64,000 nucleotides of DNA. Source: Thalassia testudinum (lineage: Eukaryota > Streptophyta > Magnoliopsida > Alismatales > Hydrocharitaceae). Below the pieces are notes generated by a model that searched no databases, was not told where the DNA came from, and saw only the letters and a list, made by a program, of their open reading frames with translations. The stretch spans positions 10,212,001-10,276,000 of the forward strand of contig JAZHRO010000063.1 in assembly GCA_037157565.1 (NCBI GenBank). The letters are read 5' to 3'. Position numbers and translations under genes: made by a program. Every line of letters begins with the position of its first letter. The first letter of the stretch is position 1. Of the stretch, positions 46,095 through 57,780 are shown in pieces.

Positions 46095-47211
46095 GGCAAC
46101 GGATTTGTTTTATGACCTCCATTCCACATTCATTCTCACATCATCTAATGCCCTATTTTCCTTTTTACTTGACGGTTGCAGGAATTCGGTGCATGGATGG
46201 CGAAGCGATGCATCCCACGACGGTAGCAAGGGAGTGGGCGCCTCGAGGACCGATAGTGAGCAACCTCTCTCTCTCATTGTTTGCTTGCGTGAAAAAGCTA
46301 AAAAAATTGTAAAAACTGAAAAAAATTGACGTGGTGAATGATTGCTTGACCCACATTCTTAACACATCACCCCACAAAAAAATGTACACTCTAATATGCT
46401 AAATAAATTATTGGAATGTTCTTTTCTTTTTCTTTTTTTTTTCTTGAGTAGTATTTGCGAAGCCATCATGAGTTGACCTGGGCCGCACCACTCAACCCTA
46501 AAACTGACTCATCTAATAGAAGCCGCATGATCATTAGGATGAGTACACTAGGGTTTTTAGAGCCTCTACAAAATAAAAAGGAAATCTACTTTCATCGAAT
46601 TGTGTGCAGAACTTGACGTGCCCACTGAAACTTGGTTGAAAATATTAAGACACGTTAACCCTAAAAAGCACTAAAGTAAGGATGAAATACTAAAAGACAC
46701 CACACCTTAAAAATCCTTGCTTGAAAACCATGTTTTGCTAGAAGCACACACCTTGAAAGTGGAAAATTAAGAGGCACCACCCCAATCAACGCCTCATCAC
46801 ATCACCCTAAGCACAAGCACTATCCTAACCATTTAAAACTAAGTAGACGTGCCTTAGGCAGGACTGAGTTAAGTCTCAAAAGGCAAGGTTTTGTTCGCTA
46901 GGCACTTGGCTTTCAGTCCCTTAGTAGAATCTGGTGACTAGGCTGCGAGGCAGTGTCAAACGACCGCGGTTGTGGGGTCTACGGAACTGGAGGCGCAAGC
47001 CAAAGGAAGAATCTTCCCTGCAATCCTCTCATAATCAACCTGGCCAGATTAGCCTTGGGAAGGGGAGTCCAATGCTTATGGACTTAATCAACTTTTGTGA
47101 GATTTCTAGGTCTCCTAAGGAATACACCATAAGGACTAGGCTTGTTTGCTTGGTTGAGTACACAACTCTCTCTCATCTGTTCTTCCCGCATCCCTCCATT
47201 TCTTCCAAACC
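46095..47211 (+). mobile_element. Athila-2 leader
   Basis: This is noncoding sequence between the primer site and the gag-like frame. No conserved domain is seen. Short A-rich runs occur near 46310 and 46430. Confidence 0.7.
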
Positions 47212-48939
47212 ATGGATTTCAATGCCTATCCATCTTACCCAAACTACCCCCAATAGGATTTGTATGCTAACCCAAGTGGACCATACCCATAGCCGACTTG
47301 GGCTAACCAACCACCAAGTTGGGGATACAACCTTGAATATCCCTCTTAGCCCAACTATGACCAAACCACACCAACCTCTTATTGGAATACACCCAACATA
47401 GCCACCCAAGGGTACAATTCAAATCGTGGGGCTCCATCTCTCGATTCTCCTCACGATGCCTCCACATTTAGGTCCGACCCGCTCTACTTTGATAGGACCT
47501 ACACTTTAGGAGAACACCAAGAACCCTACCCTTCCCAAGATACTAACCAAGAAAGGTCATCTGAATTCAACAACCTTTCCTACTTGACCTTTGGATTAGA
47601 AGGAGTTCTAGACAAATGGAAATTAGAAAATGATCAGAAATCTAGGCAAGCCCAGGATCATCAACCTTTGATTTGGTTCCCTGATGAAGAATCTGACTGG
47701 GAGGAGAACTTAGAACCTCAACTATTCTGGAGTAGGACCAAACAGAAAATGGTTCCTCTTGAAGAACTGGACCCTGAACATGATAGAATAGAGGACCCAC
47801 CCAAGAACCTAAACACCAGTGTGGGTTCTAATCCACAACCCCAACCATACTCTCTTAACTTGGATTCCAAGGAGGAAATCCAAAGGACACCAAATGACAC
47901 CATGTCAATTCTTGATAACCTCCAATTAGAACTACACAGACAGAATCAAAAATTGGTTAAAGGGCAACATGCCATGATGGATTTGTTCCAACAATTGGGG
48001 AAAGAAGGCCAGAGAAAGATGTTGCACACAACGCCACTCATAAAGCAAGGACCTACCATGATCAATTGGACTACGCCCAGTCATCCTGATTTGGTTCAGT
48101 TCACCATTGATACCCCTCAGGAGTTGAACAGCTCAGTGGATAAGGACAATAAGGATTCCTTGGAACACAATTTGGGGAGCATTGAGAACAAACATCATGA
48201 GGAAACTGAGAAGGTGAGGGGAGAGGCCTTGGAATCTGAATCTAATCGGCCCAAGAGAAGTAATCCGGTGGGAGTAGCAACCAACGTCGGAGATGGAGAA
48301 TGGAGTTACAATTTCAAAGAAATTGATTATGAATCGGTTAGAATCCCCATCACAAATTTGGAGGAGGGCCAAGAGAAAGAATATGATCTAGAGGATGAAA
48401 TTGACCCTACCTCTAATATAATCCCAAACAGTGAATCCGATACAGAGGAGGTTGAAGAAAATATTCATGAGATCAAGGGCTTGGAGGGAATGAGCAATGA
48501 AACCATAGTTGCGGGAGAGATGGATTTGTCTTTGGAGAGAGACCTCATGCTTGGTTGTAGGGCTCAGTATGAAACTCTGGACTTTGTTACCTGCCCTACC
48601 AGAATAAGAATTCCGCAACCCGAATGCACTGGAATTGATACACTTTCGATGGATTACAATTTTATGGGGACACAAGCTGACTATAAAACCTACATCTTTA
48701 GTGTCTGGCGTGTCATATTTGGGGTGCGTTCATCCACAACAACTTGTTTGCATACCCACAAACTAAGAGAGGTTCTGACACGGGCATGCATGATACAGAA
48801 TTCCCGCCCCTTAGGAACGGGACTCCACCACAACCTTATTCGCATCTGTGGACTTCTGATTTTGGGTCTGATTAATTTTGAACATATCTCCGTAACCCAA
48901 ACCATTCCTATTTGTGCACCACCCAGCTGGAGGCGTTAA
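47212..48939 (+). pseudogene. Athila-2 gag-like protein, unknown function
   Basis: A frame of 575 codons starts at the Met at 47212 and is interrupted by three TAG codons at 47254, 47290 and 47347. It is open from there, with an uninterrupted 451 codons from the Met at 47584. The N-terminal part is rich in Pro, Tyr and Gln, like the C-terminal half of Athila gag. The middle has an acidic stretch and a helical segment (ILDNLQLELHRQNQKLVKGQ) that could form a coiled coil. The gag capsid core and zinc knuckle are not recognisable. The last 70 codons may be frameshifted, because the +1 frame there reads more naturally. A gag-derived role is inferred from position between primer site and 3' region. 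Confidence 0.6.
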
Positions 48940-50288
48940 ACTCAGCGCTTCCTGGGAGGCTACCCAGCGGATTCAAACTGATCTGGTAGTTTACATCACT
49001 CAGGTACTATCTTTTTGAACCCTTCTGCATCCATGAATCTGCCAATGAGGACATTGTCCAACTTAAACATGAGGGGATGGTAAATTGCATAATCCTAAGC
49101 TTAATTAATCAGTCTGAATGAATAAATTAATTAAAAAAAAAGAAAAAAAAATTGAATTTAGGAAGAAAACTTAGGCATTAGAAACTTGTCAATAGTGGAA
49201 AATAATACAAAAAGAACTTAAACACTTAGACTTTTCAGGCCTTCAGGCTTAATCAGCCGTGGTGTCCGTTAAAATATGAATTTAGCGGCGAATCCTTGCA
49301 ACTTTAAGCTATTCTAATCCACCTACTAAATAAGGTAATAAGTATACGACTTATCAACTCATCCTCTAACTCAGGAAAACTTTGAGTCTAAGCATCTGCA
49401 CACATTTTTGCACAGACTCACTTCTCGGAGATTTTGACAGAAATTAGGTAGCTAATGAACTCTCTAGGGTGGTATGGCTGACAAGTTGTCGTGGGTAACA
49501 GCCCATTGGCAGGTTATCCAGAACCCAGCCACAGGCCATTTCGTTTTCGCTGCCTCTAGGTACATTTGAGATCAGGGAAGCCACCTACGAAAGAAAAAAA
49601 AAGGGGGAAGAAGAAGAAAAGAAAATAAACCACACTTCACCGCACAAGTATGGCTGGCAAGTGATCGTGGGTAACAGCCCATTGGTCAGTTGTCCAGAAC
49701 CCAGCTTAATAATTGCACAAAAAAGGCCAAAACACCTAAGGAAGAAGCGGGGAAGTAGTACAAGTTGGGGAGATATACACTAGAAAATCCTTGTGTTGAC
49801 CCCAAATAAACGAACGTAGGGAGAAAGCTACCAATCAAACAAATATACCTTCAGGCAAAAATTTATTTTCTTTTTCGGTCACCTAGAGGTGTAGAAACTC
49901 GAAGTCTGTTTCAATTACCGTTAAGTGAATCTATCACAACATTCACACCAAGATGCTTAGCACTTAGGGTTTTGACCGAGTTTTGGGTGGGTTGGGTAGC
50001 CATAAAAAGTTACCAACCCACACTGAATTCCGAAAAAAACTCTAAGAAAATATACATATATATACGTATACATATGTATAGTTATATATACATTAAAGCA
50101 AGGATTCGGGCGATTCGTATTTTGGCAGACACTCGGACGCTGCTTAGTCTTTGTAGATTAAGATCTTCATATATTTCCTCTTATTGACAAGTAACGAAGT
50201 GCCTAAGCAATTACTTCTTGGATTCTCCAAGGAAATAAAGGCTAGAATAAACCTTGCTAGGGACTAGCAAGGAGTAAGCATGGTGGTA
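48940..50288 (+). mobile_element. Athila-2 3' noncoding region
   Basis: This starts with CGCTTCCTGGGAGGCTACCC, a sequence typical of the region after Athila/Tat coding frames. It contains the paired 60-bp motif (about 49470-49530 and 49648-49707), a purine run near 49590-49625 and the likely polypurine primer region next to the 3' LTR. Much of 49440-50288 matches 4102-4566 and 7929-8300 of Athila-1 in reverse complement. Confidence 0.8.
49470..49707 (+). repeat. Paired 60-bp motif in Athila-2 3' region
   Basis: Two copies share GTATGGCTG, CGTGGGTAACAGCCCATTGG and CCAGAACCCAGC. They are separated by a purine-rich stretch. Matching copies lie at 8011-8281 in the other lineage. Confidence 0.8.
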
Positions 50289-51700
50289 TGATAACACCAC
50301 ACAAGGGGGTAATAATTAGGTTGAATATGACCCATCTTTAGAATAAAAAGCACAACATAAGTAGAATAGGAGCATTACATGCATCAAGTACTAATATTGC
50401 TTATAAATTGTATTAATGGCCATTTATGTAAAGCATTTATCAAAGCAGGCCTCAGATGAGCAATCGGACCGCACGGATGGATTCAGAACAATGAACGGAA
50501 ACCAACAGACTCAAGATCGACCAAATCCGACATCCGGAGCTCCCATAATGGGCCCAAGAAATTCTAACCGTTGATCTGGAGATCAACGGCCCAGAGAGCG
50601 CCACGTCAGCCCGCCCCCACCGCACGCACACCCTCAGCCGGCCAAGGACAAATCTCGGCCATCGATCTTCGATCGAAAGGCCGAGATCCGCGCGCTCGCC
50701 CGCGGTCGCCGCGAAAAAGCGCGGGCGTGGCGCAAGGTTAGCGCGCACGCCCGCATCGCCGCGACGCGCGTTCGAGCCACGCGGAGCGGATTTTGAAGGC
50801 GAGCGGGGGGGCGTGGAAAAATTGGGCCGCCCGATCAGCAGCAGACGACCAGGATCTCGCCACGCGGCGTGACAACAACTCGCGAGCGCCCACGCGTGCG
50901 CGCACGCCAGGCAGAAACGCGCGCGCGCACGCGCGCCCAAGGCGCGATCTCAGCGCGGGCGTAGAAGGCTCTCAGCCGTCCGATCTTCGATCAAACGGCT
51001 CTCGTTCAGCGGCCACGGATCGCGCGAAGAGGAAGACCGGGGCGGGCAGCTGACCGACGACAGGAGGGCTTCACCGACGTTTGTGGAAGCGATTTTAGCG
51101 ACGCTCTGGATGTCGCTAAAGCCCATTCTTCTTTTAGGAAGCCCTTAACTCTATTTAAACCCCCTTCTACCACCATTCAAGGCATCCACTCCCCCTTGCA
51201 ACTACTCCACTCCTCTCTTAGCTAGCTTTAGGCACTCTTGTAATCGCCGGAGACGACGAGCCACCGACGGAGCCTCCTCCACCGCCGTGGCTGCCTCGTC
51301 GCTCTCCACTCTCTCTCTCTCTTTCTCTCTCTCTCTCAAGCTTTCCATTACTTTTGTTGAAGCATGTATTTAATGTTGTAAGTTATGAACTATGAATGCA
51401 TGATTAATGAAGTTATTTTCCGTTCAATCGTCATTTTAATTTCTGTTCAAAATGCATGATCAAAACCAAGAGCTTTCTACCCCTAAACTCTCTCTCTATC
51501 TCTCGCTCTCGCTTTTCAAAACCGTCTCTTTCGCAAGCAAAACTCCACCTTTTTTGTGACAACAAGTGATAAACAAAATCCGATTTCCACGCCTCCCTGA
51601 AACCGACACTCGGACTTACCTCCGTTTACTTCTTTTAAAACCGACGTATCAAGTGCGACTATAACGACACCTCTTAACACACACGCACTAAGACACGTCA
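50289..51700 (+). repeat. Athila-2 3' LTR
   Basis: This 1412-bp LTR is homologous to 44691-46071. It carries an additional segment of about 35-40 bp near 50812-50849 that is absent from the 5' LTR. It has the same CpG-rich block (about 50590-51060), a (CT)n run at 51309-51337 and the U5-type motif at about 51590-51610. Confidence 0.92.
50728..50778 (+). pseudogene. tRNA-like A-box/B-box module in Athila-2 3' LTR
   Basis: TGGCGCAAGGT (50728-50738) and GCGTTCGAGCC (50768-50778) repeat the layout of the 5' LTR copy. The B box is unchanged. Confidence 0.45.
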
Positions 51701-51705
51701 GTAAC

Positions 51706-54584
51706 CACCAATTTGAGGGTTCTCTTGCTAGAGAAAATGAGCTTGTTTGTTCCTATGAAATTGCCCTCCATCAAGAAGAATTATTTTGGCACCAATGCTC
51801 CAAGCATAAATGGTTGAACGGTGGGGACAGGAATACCCGGTTCTATCATCTCTATGCCCTCAATAGGAATAGAAAAAATCATATCTCGTATATAAAGATG
51901 GAGAATGGGGATTATACCAACGACAATAGTAAGATTGAACAATGCTTTATAAATTATTACTCATCCCTCTTTTCAAACAGTAGCGGCATAACTGAAACAC
52001 CCATTTTATTTGATGCCTACGATTGTGTTTCTGACGATGAGGCCGCTTCTATGGCTGCCATCCCTTCTCATGGTGAAATCACGAAAACCCTCTTCAACAT
52101 GGATGGCTCCAAAACTCCTAGCCTAGACGATTACCCGACCCTATTCTTCCAAAGAAACTAGAACCTCATCAAAGATAAACTCATTGCTGCCATTCAAGAG
52201 ATTTTTCAAATAGGGAACATACCTCAAGGTATGAATGATACGTCTATAACCTTCATCCCCAAGAGAGAAGAAGCTATGGAGCCTAGGGACTTTTGACCAA
52301 TCAACTTGACAAATACTATCTATAAAATTGTATCAAAAATCATTGCACGTGGATTGAAGCCATTCTTACTCCACATTATTTCACCAAACCAAACAGCCTT
52401 CTTAAAGGGTAGGAGAATATCCAACAACGTTGTCGCTAAAGAGCTTATCCATTCCATGCATACTAGAAAATCAAAGAGGAAATTTATGACCCTTAAGCTA
52501 AACATGGAAAAAGCCTTCGACTGTATTGAATAGAGGTTTGTTACTAACTTACTTGCACAGCTACATATGCTTAACCTACTTATCTCTCTCATTTACAGCT
52601 GCATATCCACCTTTCAATTCTCCATCTTGATTAATGGTAAACCTTCCAGTACAATTATACCAAGAAGGGAAATTCAGCAAGGATGCCCCGTTTCCCCCTT
52701 CCCATTTATTCTATGCAATGAATTCTTGTCTAGGCTTTACCTCAGGTCACTCACGGCTTGGGAATTACATGGATTCAAGGCTATCAAGACTACCCATCTT
52801 ATGTTTGCTGACGACACTATTATCTTCGATGAAGCCACCACCCTTAAAGCTCACAAAGTTCTCACTCTACTGGACTATTGCAATCAATTCTCTAGCCAAA
52901 AAATAAATTTCCACAAGTTACGTCTATGCTTCGAGAGAAATGTCACAAGAGGAGAAAAAGGAATATAATGTCCTTGCTCAATATCAAGGAATTCATCGAT
53001 GAAATGTATCTGGGCAACCCAATAAATGATAGCAAAAATAGGCATCTTCTGCACAATCATGCCATGGGGAAGCTATATAAAAAACTTTGAGGTTGGAAGG
53101 AAAGGGCCCTCTCCCAAGCTAGTAGAACTATACTTATTAATTCTACACTTTATGCAGTTCCCTCCTTCCAGATGGCTACAGAACTGCTACCATCCCAAAC
53201 TTGCATTGTTGATAAAATCATAAGGAAGTTCTGGTGGGGCAAAGAACAGAATGTCAAGGGATTCTTCTCGATTCCCTAGAAGAAAATTGCTCTTCCAAAG
53301 AAGTTTGGGGGAATTGGTGTCCGATAGTCAATAGACATCAACATTGCCTACATTTAGAAGTTGATATGAAAAATTATTAATGATTCCACCTCAATGATGA
53401 TTGTGACGCTGAAGGCCAGATATTTCCCTCGCTATACACTCTTTGGACCTGCCGCAAAATTAGAAACTCCACATCTCTCTACAAGGCCATTATGTTATGC
53501 AAGACCGATATGGAACCCCTTGTTGGGGTATCAGTGGAAACAGCCAATCCACATTAATTTGGGAGGACAGATGGGTCCATGGTCACCGCTTATGTCCTTA
53601 GTAGACCAATATTCCTCTATGAACGCACATCCACAAGCTAATTGGAGATGATGGAAATTGGGACCATGGACGGCTACTTCAATATTTTTCCCCACATAAT
53701 GTACATAGCATCTCTCGTGTGAGGATCAACCTCAACCTCCCTAACCTCCAAATCTAGAAACCCCATCCAAGGGGCACATTCCCGATCAAGTCTGTGTACC
53801 TACAACTGTCTTCTTAGAGATGCACCTTCCAACCTCCCCATGGTTTCTCCTCCTCTCTCTGAAAGAGGAATGATCTACCTCCCAGGGTCCTGTTATTTCC
53901 TTGGCATATTTTAGCAATGCCCTTCCCTTGGGAGAACTTATTACAAACAAGATTGGAGGCGACGATCTCTATTCGCTATGTCTATGTGGAATGGAATCAC
54001 TTAATCACTTGTTCCTGCATTGCCACTTTACTAGAGCAATCTGGTTCTCCATTAGAGTCGGGAGTCTGACTTTGATCTACATATCCAACTTATAAGAATG
54101 GCCCTTCATGATGATGCATTATTCAATTCCCATGGCCTTCTCGCCTGTTGTGCTCTATATCACATCTAGAGAGGAAGATGCAAAACAATTTCAAAACCTG
54201 CCCTCCAACCCCCTCCAAACATTATAATCCACCAAAAACCTTGCCCTGGCTGCTATAGTGAATATGGACTCCGGTCCCACACCCTCTCGCAACACCGTCC
54301 AACCTTCTTCACCCATCGACCCTCCCCTTGATATACTAATTCAAGTCGACATCGCTTTCTCTGGAGGCCACACTATTATGGCAACTATCACACACCTTTC
54401 CTCTAGGGAACTATTCACAACGAGTGCGTTCGCAGCCTCCACCACTGATGCACCTGAAGCGGAGTGCCTCGCCATCACGCAAGGCCTTGACTTTGCCTCG
54501 TTAGGGCATATTTTAATGAAATCATTTTCCCTTCAAAAAAAATCATTTCAATCATTTATACTTGTTGAATTAGGATGTGAATAG
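51706..54584 (+). pseudogene. L1 ORF2: reverse transcriptase to RNase H tail
   Basis: This continues the frame cut at 44690. The linker has WLNGGDRNTRFYHLYALNRN (51814). Reverse transcriptase runs about 52090-52970 with KIIARGLKPFL, SPNQTAFLKGRRISNN, LNMEKAFDCIE, GKPSSTI, the QGCP motif and intact FADD at 52804-52815. A zinc-binding region typical of plant L1 is near 53901-54095 (CGMESLNHLFLHCHFTRAIW). An RNase H-like segment is at 54258-54540 (DAPEAECLAITQGLDFA). Stops near 52159 and 52531 and several frameshifts make it a pseudogene. Confidence 0.88.
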
Positions 54585-54617
54585 AAAACGTGACCCTCAC
54601 TTATGTCCTCTCTCAAC

Positions 54618-54631
54618 AAAAAAAAAAAAAA
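54618..54631 (+). repeat. Poly(A) tail of plus-strand L1
   Basis: Fourteen A residues follow the end of ORF2 after a short 3' untranslated stretch. Confidence 0.85.
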
Positions 54632-55989
54632 GTAAAATACATCGATTAAAAATTCAAATAGATAAATTAAAATCCAAACCAAAGGGTAAAAATAATTTTT
54701 CACTAATTAAAAATTAAAAAAAATTAATTAAAAATAAAAATACACTGATATATTTCATCTTACTATTAATAAAAAATAATTTGTTTACTTATAAAAATAA
54801 TTTTTTTAAACAATTTCTCACTTATAAGAAGTGATTTTCACCAACAAAAAATCAAAACGTATCGATTAAAACTACCACGTATACAGTGATTCACCGTATT
54901 CTCACTCCGCAAATTACGAAATATATTACAGTATGTATTTATTTACATTTAGGTATTGAGTTATGTAATAATATTTTAAAGATATATGATTCATCCATAA
55001 TGTGAAAATCATTGTTTAACCTTTCAAATTTTTTCAACACCTTCAACTCATCTAATCAACTCTAAATATTTTGTTAACACAAAAATTACTAAGTTCAATG
55101 CATTTTACTTAATATTCTCCCACATATATAGAATTCAGAAAGCATCACAAACCTTCCTATAATTTCTTGCCCGTATTTGTCCATGTTTGACCAACTGAGT
55201 GTGTATGTTAAGGATAAGACAGGAAATGGATATAGGAATAGGATAGAGAGATGAGAACGAAATAATCTATGATGTCTGATGCTCCAAAAAGCCAAGTGGT
55301 AAAGAGTATGAAAGAAACATGAGGGACAAACCTAACTAGGAGGCGAGTCCGAGAGGGTGCGCGGATCGAGAGACTCTTCCACCTGTTTGTCACAATAGAA
55401 GGAGTAATCTCATTGAAAACATTTGTCTAGGATTCAACGTTGCAAATGCGACAGCAAGTTTAGTTGGCATTGACCAAGGAACGTCTTGCCGGCAGCGTGC
55501 CCCTGCTATTTCTTAGAAACAAGAAAGTAGATTAAGATGTGGGCGCTCCCAGGACTCATTCTCGTTCATATATCCTTCCCAATCCAAATGACACTAATTC
55601 ATAGAGCCATCCCACGACTTGTATATCCCCAACTCTGCCCCATTCATTTTGTAACACCAGATTACTTGATTCTACACATTATGATTTTCAAAAACATTCT
55701 TAGTTATCATTATTTCATTGTATTTTGATTTCTTGCCTATTGAAGGTCATTTGGGGTGAACAGTATTTACAATTCAGACCAAGTTGCATAACGATACATA
55801 GGGGTCATATCGAAATGACAAGAAATCAACTGTATATTAGCAAATTTTCCCAGATATGATGTTAAAGCTATTGAAATCAATGTAAATCGACTATAAACAG
55901 AATACGCCATTCATTCTTAATGTAAAAGAGAAATCTGCAAAGCAGGTCACCCAACTGCCCTTTCCAGTACAGTTTCCTATGGCGGCCAA
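54632..55989. other. Unassigned AT-rich sequence
   Basis: No coding frame, RNA gene or repeat boundary could be supported here. Bases 54632-54980 are extremely AT-rich. Confidence 0.6.
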
Positions 55990-56214
55990 TGTAACCATCC
56001 AAACTTGAATCCTTTGGTATCCATCCTAAATTGACAAGTACGTAACTGGAGGTACTTTGATATATGCCATATTTGAAAATGCCAACAAAAAAGGAAATTG
56101 AATTTAATGGACAGGTTGGATAAAATTACATGGGTACATGTAGCTAAATACAACTCATTAATTCAACTAGACATAGGGTAGCTCCACCTATATGTAAGCT
56201 AATTAATGACCGGA

Positions 56215-56440
56215 ATTAGATAATGATGAGGATGAGCATAAGAATGAATGGATAAGAATAAAGGTTGAATGAGAAAGGATGGGAATTGGATAGAGATGAG
56301 AATGAGATAGGATGAGGATGAGGATGAGAATTGAATAGAAATAAGGATGAAGATGAGGATGAAAATAAGGATAAGAATGAAGTTGTGGATGAGGATAAGA
56401 TTCAGATAAAGATGAGATTGGATAAGGATAAATACGAGTA
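56215..56440. repeat. GATGAG/GATAAG hexamer-like tract, unit 1
   Basis: Degenerate repeats of GATGAG, GATAAG and GAATGA occur. The minus-strand Ile/Leu/Ser/Tyr-rich frames here arise from this composition. Confidence 0.8.
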
Positions 56441-56989
56441 ATGGATAGAGATTGAAGCAAGTATAAATAGGGACATAGGTTGGAGTCATGGAAAACATAT
56501 CCAATTGTTGCTATTCAAGAAATCAGAAAGTAAAAGAGCAAAGGAGAGTGAGTGAGAGTTTGTTGTTTCTGTGACCACCTGGAGACTTGTTGCAACAAAG
56601 AACCTAAAGAAGGATGATTACAAAAATCTTAGAAGAAAGAACCTTCCAAAACAAAGAGTATATGCGAATAGAATACTCATTACAGGAATGGTACAAATGA
56701 CTTAGGCATCCCAAGGCATTGGAGTGTTGGGTAGAGCTTTCCACGAGATATAGAGAAGGGCAATATAACGATCCAAACTTTGACTCCTTTAATATCTACC
56801 CTAAGTTGGCAATTACATGTGTAATTGGAGGTACTATTGTATGTGCCATATTGAAAATATCAACAAAGAGGAAATTGGATTGAATGAGCAAGTTAAATTA
56901 AATTACATAGGTGTATGTAATTAGCACAACACATGAATTAAACTAGACACAAAGTAACCCATCTTGTGTATAGCTAATCGAGGACGATA

Positions 56990-57225
56990 ATTTAATAATG
57001 ATGTAGATGAGGATAAGGGCAAATGAATAAGGATGAGAATAAGGATAAGAATAGGGATGAGAATAAGAATAAGAATGAGAATGAGGATAATGATAAGATA
57101 TGCATGCGAATAAGGATAAATATAAGGATGAGGAAGACGATAAGCATGAGTGGATAAAGATGAGAATGACATCGGGTAAGGATAATAATTGGATAGGAAT
57201 GAGAATGAGATACAATGAACATAAG
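56990..57225. repeat. GATGAG/GATAAG hexamer-like tract, unit 2
   Basis: This is the equivalent tract in the second tandem unit, with the same degenerate motif. Confidence 0.8.
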
Positions 57226-57594
57226 GATAAGGTAGAAGCAATTACAAATAGGAGGTGAAGGAGTTACAGAAAACATATTCAATTGTTGCTATTCAAGAAG
57301 TTTGAGAGTACAAAGGAGAAGGAGAGAGGGAGACCTTGTGGTTGCTACTGTTATGACTGACTAGAGACTTACTACTACAAGAGGCTTAGCAAGGATGACC
57401 TAAAATCTCCAAAGAAAGGAAGGACCTTCTAAAGCAAGGAGAAAGGTCTTCAGCACCACTATTTATAGGAAATCTAGGTAAAAGACAGTAGATATTTTTT
57501 TTATCTTTTGTATTACTTCTCTAATCATCTCATGGACATGGAGATCGAATAAGCACTTCAAACATATCCAAATTTGGGATGGCTAAAGGTCGAC

Positions 57595-57780
57595 TATCAT
57601 GATTTCCCTTTCTATAATGTACAGGTAGATAGCCAAATCACGACTGTTCATGCAAAGATCAGCTACTAAGGCTGGACCCCAGATTGGATTATCATGATTG
57701 TCCTTTCTATAATGTATAGGTAGATGGCCAAATCATGACCATGCGAAGATTGGTTACTAGGACTGGACCCTGGATTGGAT
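57595..57780. repeat. 95-bp tandem duplication
   Basis: Two units begin TATCATGATT at 57595 and 57690. They share CTTTCTATAATGTA, AGGTAGAT and GATTGGAT. The second unit is about 4 bp shorter. Confidence 0.85.

Larger units (their letters stand above)
44691..51700 (+). mobile_element. Athila-2: complete non-autonomous Athila-like element
   Basis: A 7010-bp LTR retrotransposon has matching LTRs (44691-46071 and 50289-51700), both starting TGATAACACC and ending ACACGTCA or GCACGTCA. A 5-bp duplication, GTAGC (44686-44690) and GTAAC (51701-51705), flanks it. A tRNA-Asp-type primer site follows the first LTR. The only sizeable frame is gag-like (47212-48939). No protease, reverse transcriptase, RNase H or integrase is present, so it would depend on another Athila element. 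It inserted in the same orientation into L1 ORF2. Confidence 0.92.
41216..54631 (+). mobile_element. L1-type LINE, plus strand, with two nested insertions
   Basis: This plant L1 element is recognised from ORF1 (zinc knuckle) and ORF2 (endonuclease, reverse transcriptase, zinc-binding region and RNase H-like tail). It ends in poly(A) at 54618-54631. It is interrupted by a small inverted-repeat DNA element (about 42877-43706) and by Athila-2 (44691-51700). The 5' end is approximate and I could not find the target duplication. Both ORFs are broken. Confidence 0.82.
55990..57450 (+). repeat. Tandem LTR-like duplication, period 774 bp
   Basis: Two diverged units start at 55990 (TGTAACCATCCAAACTT) and 56764 (TATAACGATCCAAACTT). 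Each has GGAGGTACT, AATTACAT and an internal GAT-rich tract, then AATTGTTGCTATTCAAGAA. The first unit has a TATA-like GTATAAATAGGG at about 56461-56472, and the second a decayed equivalent. Similarity fades near 57450. The TGTAAC start and TATA box suggest LTR or promoter-bearing units, but no primer site or coding region lies between them. Confidence 0.65.

Noticed and set aside
56199..57282. Minus-strand frames rich in Ile, Leu, Ser and Tyr that look like membrane proteins
   Set aside because: They arise from the GATGAG/GATAAG repeat tract and occur in several frames at once.
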